Below are positions 1 through 4,384 of a stretch of 7,247 nt of DNA, piece after piece. The first letter of the stretch is position 1; every line of letters begins with the position of its first letter. This DNA comes from Anaerolineales bacterium UBA6668 (GTDB lineage Bacteria > Chloroflexota > Anaerolineae > Anaerolineales > UBA6668). Below the pieces are notes generated by a model. That model saw only the letters and a list, made by a program, of their open reading frames with translations, made no database searches and was not told the DNA's origin. A program made the position numbers and the translations under genes. The stretch lies in the NCBI GenBank assembly GCA_002455215.1, contig DKKK01000058.1, positions 7,261 through 14,507 on the forward strand, in the 5' to 3' direction.

Positions 1-1494
1 GTAGCCGGGAGACCCGGCATTTTCCTCCGTGACGGTATCAAAGAAAAAATGCACATGCATTCCGGGCAGTGTTTCGGTGTAGCCCCACGTTTCATACTCT
101 ACCACATACCGATTGTACGAATCTATCGTGATGCCAAGAATGCGGACAACAGGACCTTCGGGAGTTGGCGTTTCTGTTGGGGGCGACAAAGTTTCCGTTG
201 GGGGGATTGCGGTATGGGTGGGGGGGACAGAGGTATGGGTGGGAACAGGAACTTCGGTGGTTGCGGGTACATCCGTGTTTTTGGGGTTATTCAGGCTATT
301 ATTTGCCGCTTCGGTTTCTTGGATAACAGCGGCGGCGGTCATTGAAATCTCGGTTTCAGACAGCCCAACTTTGCCAAAAATCCCCATTTGATTCAAAAGT
401 AAAATACCAGCCACAACCACACAAACAAACAATGCAAGCGCCCCCGCCATAATCATCCACAAAGAAACGCCCTTCTTTGCCAGTTGGGGGGCTTGGGCGG
501 ATGTCGGGTCGCTCTGTGCTGGTTGTGCCGTCAAAACTGGGGTATTGGCTACCGCTTGCATGGTTTTGGGGGGCTGTTGAGCAGGAGCAGTGGTTTGGGC
601 GCGTGCGGCTGATTCGAGCAAAGTCGCATCTGACCCAGCCAAAACACTCAGATTTGCTTGGCGGAGCGCTTTTACCAATTCACCAGCCGTCTGCCAGCGC
701 TGGCTGGGCTCTTTTGCCAATGCTTTGTTGACAATGCGCACCATATCGGCGGGAATGTCTTTGCGTAGCTTGCTAATATCGGGTACCGGGTCTTTGACGT
801 GCATCATCATCAACGTCATGGCAGAATCAGCTTCGTAAGGCGCTCTACCCCCCAGCATTTCAAACAGCATCACACCGAGCGAGTACAAATCGCTACGCTC
901 ATCCACTTTTTCCCCTTTGATTTGTTCTGGTGACATATAGCGAGCAGTTCCCACCACTGCGCCGGTAGCGGTGTGGGTAGTGCCACCCATTAATTTGACA
1001 ATGCCAAAATCCATGAGAATGGCTTCATCGTGCATATTCACAATGACATTGGCTGGCTTGATGTCGCGATGAACCAACCCACGCCCGTGGGCATAGGCAA
1101 TGGCTTCTCCGACCTGACTGCCATAGCGCACCACATCTTGGATTTCTACCACGCGTTCATTGTCTTTGTAGCGTTTGAGCAAAGCTTGCATGGTTTCGCC
1201 CGGCACAAATTCAAAGACAATAAAATACATTCCTTCATGCTGAGAAAAGTCAAACACTTGGACAATGTTGGGATGGCGCAATTGGGCAACTGCGGTCGCT
1301 TCTTCTTCAAAACGGCGGATAAAATCACCTTCATCCGTCAGATGGGGGTGAATCAGCTTGATGGCAACCACCCGTTTAAGATTAGGGTCATACGCCTTGT
1401 AGACAGCCGCCATGCCGCCTTTACCGAGTAGCTCTTGAATTTGGTAACGCCCTGCCAGCGTTTTGCCGACCCAGCCAGAAGGAGATGTAGTCAT
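1..1494 (-). CDS. Transmembrane Hanks-type Ser/Thr protein kinase B (3' end outside window)
   Basis: The frame is open from ATG at 1494 to the left edge, giving 498 residues without a stop. The kinase domain spans about residues 16-278: glycine loop G24-K-G-G-M-A-A-V31, ATP-binding K46, helix-C glutamate near E64, HRD at 142-144 with K146 and N149, DFG at 162-164, and an SPE triplet (APE equivalent) at 188-190. All catalytic residues are present and it is an RD kinase, so it should be active. A Gln/Pro/Ala-rich juxtamembrane segment (about 295-340) leads to one membrane helix (343-367), then a Pro/Thr stalk (about 405-446). The outer domain begins at about 447 and has an aromatic- and His-rich stretch (GMHVHFFFDTV) cut by the window edge. 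I associate such a domain with Chloroflexota surface proteins but cannot name its family. The start is supported by alignment with kinase A. There is no clear Shine-Dalgarno. It probably phosphorylates partners such as the FHA-ABC protein; that is inference. Confidence 0.95.
   Translation of the reverse strand, partial: MTTSPSGWVGKTLAGRYQIQELLGKGGMAAVYKAYDPNLKRVVAIKLIHPHLTDEGDFIRRFEEEATAVAQLRHPNIVQVFDFSQHEGMYFIVFEFVPGETMQALLKRYKDNERVVEIQDVVRYGSQVGEAIAYAHGRGLVHRDIKPANVIVNMHDEAILMDFGIVKLMGGTTHTATGAVVGTARYMSPEQIKGEKVDERSDLYSLGVMLFEMLGGRAPYEADSAMTLMMMHVKDPVPDISKLRKDIPADMVRIVNKALAKEPSQRWQTAGELVKALRQANLSVLAGSDATLLESAARAQTTAPAQQPPKTMQAVANTPVLTAQPAQSDPTSAQAPQLAKKGVSLWMIMAGALALFVCVVVAGILLLNQMGIFGKVGLSETEISMTAAAVIQETEAANNSLNNPKNTDVPATTEVPVPTHTSVPPTHTAIPPTETLSPPTETPTPEGPVVRILGITIDSYNRYVVEYETWGYTETLPGMHVHFFFDTVTEENAGSPGY
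157..282 (-). repeat. Pro/Thr stalk of kinase B with seven-residue units
   Basis: This encodes residues 405-446 of kinase B. Within it, near residues 424-444, a seven-residue unit recurs as PPTHTAI, PPTETLS and PPTETPT, with a related unit just before. The matching DNA has near-repeats of GGTATGGGTGGG about 21 nt apart (near 211 and 232 on the plus strand). It links the membrane helix to the outer domain. Confidence 0.8.
661..1449 (-). repeat. Kinase-domain duplication, copy in kinase B
   Basis: The catalytic domain of kinase B aligns end to end with that of kinase A (2656-3447). By eye more than half the residues are identical, including an 18-residue block over the activation segment from HTATG to SPEQ (residues 174-191 here, 171-188 in kinase A). 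At DNA level a 17-nt stretch, CCCACCACTGCGCCGGT, is identical at 950-966 and 2948-2964. The simplest reading is tandem gene duplication followed by ectodomain replacement. Confidence 0.8.
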
Positions 1495-1530
1495 TGGTTC
1501 TTAATTCCGATGGATGAAGATTGGTTTTGA

Positions 1531-1558
1531 ATTATGCTGATTCACTTGGTACTTGCAA
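1531..1558 (-). promoter_or_regulatory. Candidate sigma70-like promoter for kinase B
   Basis: In the spacer between the two kinase genes, read on the minus strand, TTGCAA (1558-1553) is followed after 16 nt by CATAAT (1536-1531). These match the -35 and -10 consensus at 4/6 and 5/6 positions. A transcript would begin near 1524 and leave a leader of about 30 nt before the ATG at 1494. The TTGCAA element is itself palindromic. This is a pattern match only, in an AT-richer spacer where chance matches are common. Confidence 0.35.
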
Positions 1559-1590
1559 AGTTAACCACCTAAAGGCAAAAAATGTTCCCA

Positions 1591-3483
1591 TCATTTATTA
1601 CACCAGGTACTTGGGCTATCACAGGTCTTTCCTGCCGCAGAACATGCGGCACTTGCCGCCGCCGACGCGCCTGCCCGAGTAGTGCCTGTTCCATAATAAA
1701 TGTTGCCTGCGTAATCACTAGCGCTTGCGCCAAACTCTTTACACAAAGCATCGGTATCGGTATTTGGACCTCCCCCACATTTGGTATTGTCATCAATACA
1801 CGCCCAAACCCCATTGACACAATGCCCAACTTGGATCGCGCCACAGGTAATGTAAGGCGCACCACCACAGCCGCTCCATTCGGCGGGGCAGGGTGGGTTG
1901 GTGGGCGTGGCGGCGGCAGTGTTGGTTGCCAGTGGGGTGGGAGATTTGGTGAAAGTAGCTGTAGCACGCCGTGCGGGGATAGTCGCCGCAAGCGAGACTT
2001 GGCTGATAGCGTTTGCATCATTAAAAGTCAGCAAGGGTTTGGATATCCACCCCAATTTGCCTGAGCTGGTTTCCACATTGAACCATGTGCCTTGTGCGTT
2101 CCGTCCAATCACGCTCACTTCATCATTTAACCGCAAATTGCCGACTAATTCATAATCGGTGCCGGGACCGCCACGCAATGCAGACTTGTCAATATTGACT
2201 TTGGCTAGAATGCGGGTATCGGGTGTTGGGGAAGGTGTTTCGCTAGCTTGCTGGGTCGGTGTGTCGTTGGGGGTGGCTTGGGTGGTTGCGCTGGGCGAAG
2301 GAACTGTCGTTGCAGTGGGGGGCAATGGCGTATCGGTGGGTGGCACAGCGGTGGTCGGTTGGGGAGTAGCCGTTGCCGTTGGGTTGGCTGTCTGGGTAGG
2401 AGTGGCAGTTGGCGGTGCAAACATGGCCGCTCCCCCCATCGCCCAAAATATCCCAACTACTGCCAATAGCCCAATTAAAACGAGTGCAATCCACCACGGA
2501 AACTTCTTGGCAGGTTTTTCTTCTACTGGCTCGTTAAATTGCGTGCTGGGGCGGGCATTCTTCTCGCTTGGCGGTTTGGGCGTGTATTTGGTTTGTGCTT
2601 TCCCCACTGCCACCGCTCCCATCGTTGGGTCATCGGCAAACACATCCATGCGTACTTTGCCGAGCGCCGCGCTCAGTTCAGCCCCATTGGCATAGCGTCC
2701 TGTTGGATATTTAGAAAGCAGGCGGTGGATGATATTTTTTAAGTCAATCGGCACATCTGCCCGCAGGTTATGCAGGTTAGGTACTGGGTCGTTCACGTGC
2801 ATGACCATCAATGTCATAGCAGAATCGGCTTCGAAAGGGGGTCTGCCACTTGCCATTTCATAGAGTGTTACGCCGAGCGAATAGAAATCGGAACGGGTAT
2901 CCAGTTTATCGCCACGCACTTGCTCCGGTGACATATAGCGGGCTGTGCCCACCACTGCGCCGGTGGCGGTATGTAAGGTGCTGTCGGAGATTTTGGCAAT
3001 GCCAAAATCCATCAAAACCGCTTGGTTGCGCATGTCTAGCATGATATTGCCGGGTTTGATATCGCGGTGAATCATGTTTTGATTGTGCGCATAATCGAGC
3101 GCTTCAGCCATCTCACGCGCAATGGAAATGATTAGCTCAATGGGCATAAACCGCCCTTGCTCGTTTAGTCGCGCGAGGCGATTTTGCACCGTTTCGCCCG
3201 GCAAAAATTCAAAAACAATGAAGTACAAGCCTTCATCATTATTAAAATCGAATACCTGTACAATGTGCTCGTGGCGCAAACGTGCAACGGCAGTGGCTTC
3301 TTCGCGGAAACGGCGAGCAAACTCGCTGTTATTGGAAAGGTGTCGGTGAATGACCTTGATTGCCACAAAACGTTCTAGGTTGGGGTCCCAGGCTTTATAC
3401 ACCGAAGCCATGCCGCCACTACCCATCAATGAATCAATGCGGTAACGGTTTGCTGAAATTTTTCCGATTAAAGGGTCTTGCAT
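1591..3483 (-). CDS. Transmembrane Hanks-type Ser/Thr protein kinase A with SH3b and Cys-rich ectodomain
   Basis: The protein has 630 residues, from ATG at 3483 to TGA at 1591-1593. The kinase domain (about 13-276) has glycine loop G21-S-G-G-M-A-S-V28, K43, helix-C glutamate near E61, HRD at 139-141 with K143 and N146, DFG at 159-161, and an SPE triplet at 185-187, so it looks catalytically complete. A Lys/Pro-rich juxtamembrane region precedes one membrane helix (328-349). Outside follow a Pro/Thr stalk (357-422), a bacterial SH3 domain (about 424-486, with RGGPGTDY and the closing GWISKPLL), a second short Thr/Pro stalk (500-530), and a tail with ten cysteines (532-630) that I do not recognise. 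SH3b domains commonly bind cell-wall or surface ligands, so an envelope-sensing role is plausible. It begins 27 nt after the lipoprotein gene and is likely co-transcribed with it. Its catalytic domain is a close paralogue of kinase B. An in-frame TAA (3513-3511, the lipoprotein stop) bounds the start upstream. Confidence 0.96.
   Translation of the reverse strand: MQDPLIGKISANRYRIDSLMGSGGMASVYKAWDPNLERFVAIKVIHRHLSNNSEFARRFREEATAVARLRHEHIVQVFDFNNDEGLYFIVFEFLPGETVQNRLARLNEQGRFMPIELIISIAREMAEALDYAHNQNMIHRDIKPGNIMLDMRNQAVLMDFGIAKISDSTLHTATGAVVGTARYMSPEQVRGDKLDTRSDFYSLGVTLYEMASGRPPFEADSAMTLMVMHVNDPVPNLHNLRADVPIDLKNIIHRLLSKYPTGRYANGAELSAALGKVRMDVFADDPTMGAVAVGKAQTKYTPKPPSEKNARPSTQFNEPVEEKPAKKFPWWIALVLIGLLAVVGIFWAMGGAAMFAPPTATPTQTANPTATATPQPTTAVPPTDTPLPPTATTVPSPSATTQATPNDTPTQQASETPSPTPDTRILAKVNIDKSALRGGPGTDYELVGNLRLNDEVSVIGRNAQGTWFNVETSSGKLGWISKPLLTFNDANAISQVSLAATIPARRATATFTKSPTPLATNTAAATPTNPPCPAEWSGCGGAPYITCGAIQVGHCVNGVWACIDDNTKCGGGPNTDTDALCKEFGASASDYAGNIYYGTGTTRAGASAAASAACSAAGKTCDSPSTWCNK
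2218..2415 (-). repeat. Pro/Thr-rich low-complexity stalk of kinase A
   Basis: This encodes residues 357-422 of kinase A, built almost wholly of Pro, Thr, Ala and Ser in short irregular units such as PTATPT and PPTDTP. On the plus strand it shows as a G/T-rich tract. It probably forms an extended, possibly glycosylated spacer between the membrane and the SH3b domain. The units are degenerate, so it is a protein-level repeat rather than a DNA microsatellite. Confidence 0.85.
2656..3447 (-). repeat. Kinase-domain duplication, copy in kinase A
   Basis: This is the partner of the copy at 661-1449 in the same orientation. Similarity stops near the end of the catalytic domain. The juxtamembrane regions, stalks and outer domains of the two proteins do not align. 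Confidence 0.8.
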
Positions 3484-3510
3484 ACGTTTTTTGTTGGAGC
3501 AAAGAACTGG

Positions 3511-4380
3511 TTATTTGGGCAAGGTATACAAATAGGCGTTGTTGAAAGTGCAGGTGGTGTTGCCACTCTCGTTGATTGCCAAGAATCCGACAAAGCCTTT
3601 TAGAAAGCCAGCACCAATGCTTAGGTCACCGACATAATTGCCGTTTGAATAAACGCTAAACACATCATCACGTCCGATAATTGCAAAGTGATTGGTGGTG
3701 TCGTTTTGGAATTGGAAGCTAGGGTCAAAAGGTTGGATCTCCAATTGTACCGTTTCGTCACGATCTTCATCAATCTGCCCATTGCGCATGGTGCTTAAGC
3801 CAACCACACCCAATGCCGCCCGCGAAATGCCAAGCATGTATTGATTACCCGTGAAATTGTTATTGTCATCTGTTTTGCCGTCCGAGCGCAAGAAGTAGCC
3901 ACAGCCGGCTGTACCAAACAGGGTATTCCAAGTAACATCTGCGGCAATTACAAAATCTGTAACGACTGTTAATAGAAAATTGTTCCCGTGGTCAAAGGTG
4001 TTTTTCCCTTCGGCAAACAGGGTAATGGGTGGATGTTGCCACTCCAATACACCGCTGGTCGGGTCAATGCCCATGCGTTGCAAATCAGACGAAATTTCGG
4101 GTGGCACGCTGTTATCGCGTACTGGCACGGTAGGAGAAGGGCGTACTGTGCTGGTGGGCGCATTGGCAAGTGTGCTTTGCGCCACCGAAGTGGCTTCTGC
4201 TGGTGGGAGTGTGGGGTTATTCTGGGCGGCAAGCGCATCGGCGGTGGCTTGGGCAAAGGCGTTTTGCACCTTTTGCGCCGCCGCGGTGGCTTCTGCCGAA
4301 ACGCGCGAGTTTTGCACACAAGCGCTCACTAACATTGCCAAGCCAGCCAGTAGGAAAAGTGAAAGTAAAAAATTCTTCAT
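3511..4380 (-). CDS. Putative lipoprotein with Ala-rich segment, Pro/Thr linker and beta-sandwich-like domain
   Basis: The protein has 289 residues from ATG at 4380 to TAA at 3511-3513. I chose this start because the peptide then opens with a textbook lipoprotein signal: K2, a hydrophobic core (4-17) and lipobox V-S-A-C with C21 as the lipidation site. An upstream ATG at 4419 would overlap the transporter gene by 35 nt and put 13 residues before the signal. After C21 come an Ala-rich, probably helical segment (about 26-52), a Pro/Thr/Ser linker (55-95) and a domain at about 97-289. That domain is rich in beta-type alternation, with GCGYFLRSDG at 159-168 and a closing NNAYLYTLP at 280-288, in the style of LamG/concanavalin-like jelly rolls. 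C160 and C277 could form a disulfide. The fold is inferred by eye and no ligand or enzyme site is evident. It starts 4 nt after the transporter stop with no clear Shine-Dalgarno, so translational coupling is likely. It may be an accessory or sensor for the neighbours. Confidence 0.9.
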   Translation of the reverse strand: MKNFLLSLFLLAGLAMLVSACVQNSRVSAEATAAAQKVQNAFAQATADALAAQNNPTLPPAEATSVAQSTLANAPTSTVRPSPTVPVRDNSVPPEISSDLQRMGIDPTSGVLEWQHPPITLFAEGKNTFDHGNNFLLTVVTDFVIAADVTWNTLFGTAGCGYFLRSDGKTDDNNNFTGNQYMLGISRAALGVVGLSTMRNGQIDEDRDETVQLEIQPFDPSFQFQNDTTNHFAIIGRDDVFSVYSNGNYVGDLSIGAGFLKGFVGFLAINESGNTTCTFNNAYLYTLPK

Positions 4381-4384
4381 CAGC

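Noticed and set aside
1495..1590. Rho-independent terminator after kinase A
   Set aside because: Short inverted pieces around GTTAAC and TTGCAA exist, but there is no stable GC stem followed by a T-run on the minus strand.
1582..2064. Plus-strand open frame of 160 codons opposite the end of kinase A
   Set aside because: It lies wholly antisense to the Cys-rich tail and stalk of a well-supported gene. Its translation is Gly/Arg/Cys-heavy with no domain, as expected from the complement of Pro/Thr/Ala codons.
2218..2415. G/T-rich repetitive tract as CRISPR or a tandem DNA repeat
   Set aside because: There is no constant repeat length or spacer structure. The pattern follows codons for a Pro/Thr stalk.
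2159..2695. Plus-strand open frame of 178 codons with Val/Gly-rich, membrane-like translation
   Set aside because: It is the complement of the SH3b, Pro/Thr stalk and membrane helix of kinase A. The apparent hydrophobicity arises from reversed Pro/Thr codons and it has no ribosome binding site of its own.
3484..3513. Lipoprotein and kinase A share a reading frame, so stop read-through would fuse them
   Set aside because: A shared frame has a one-in-three chance, and nothing around the TAA suggests recoding. A lipid-anchored outer domain fused to a cytoplasmic kinase would also make no topological sense.
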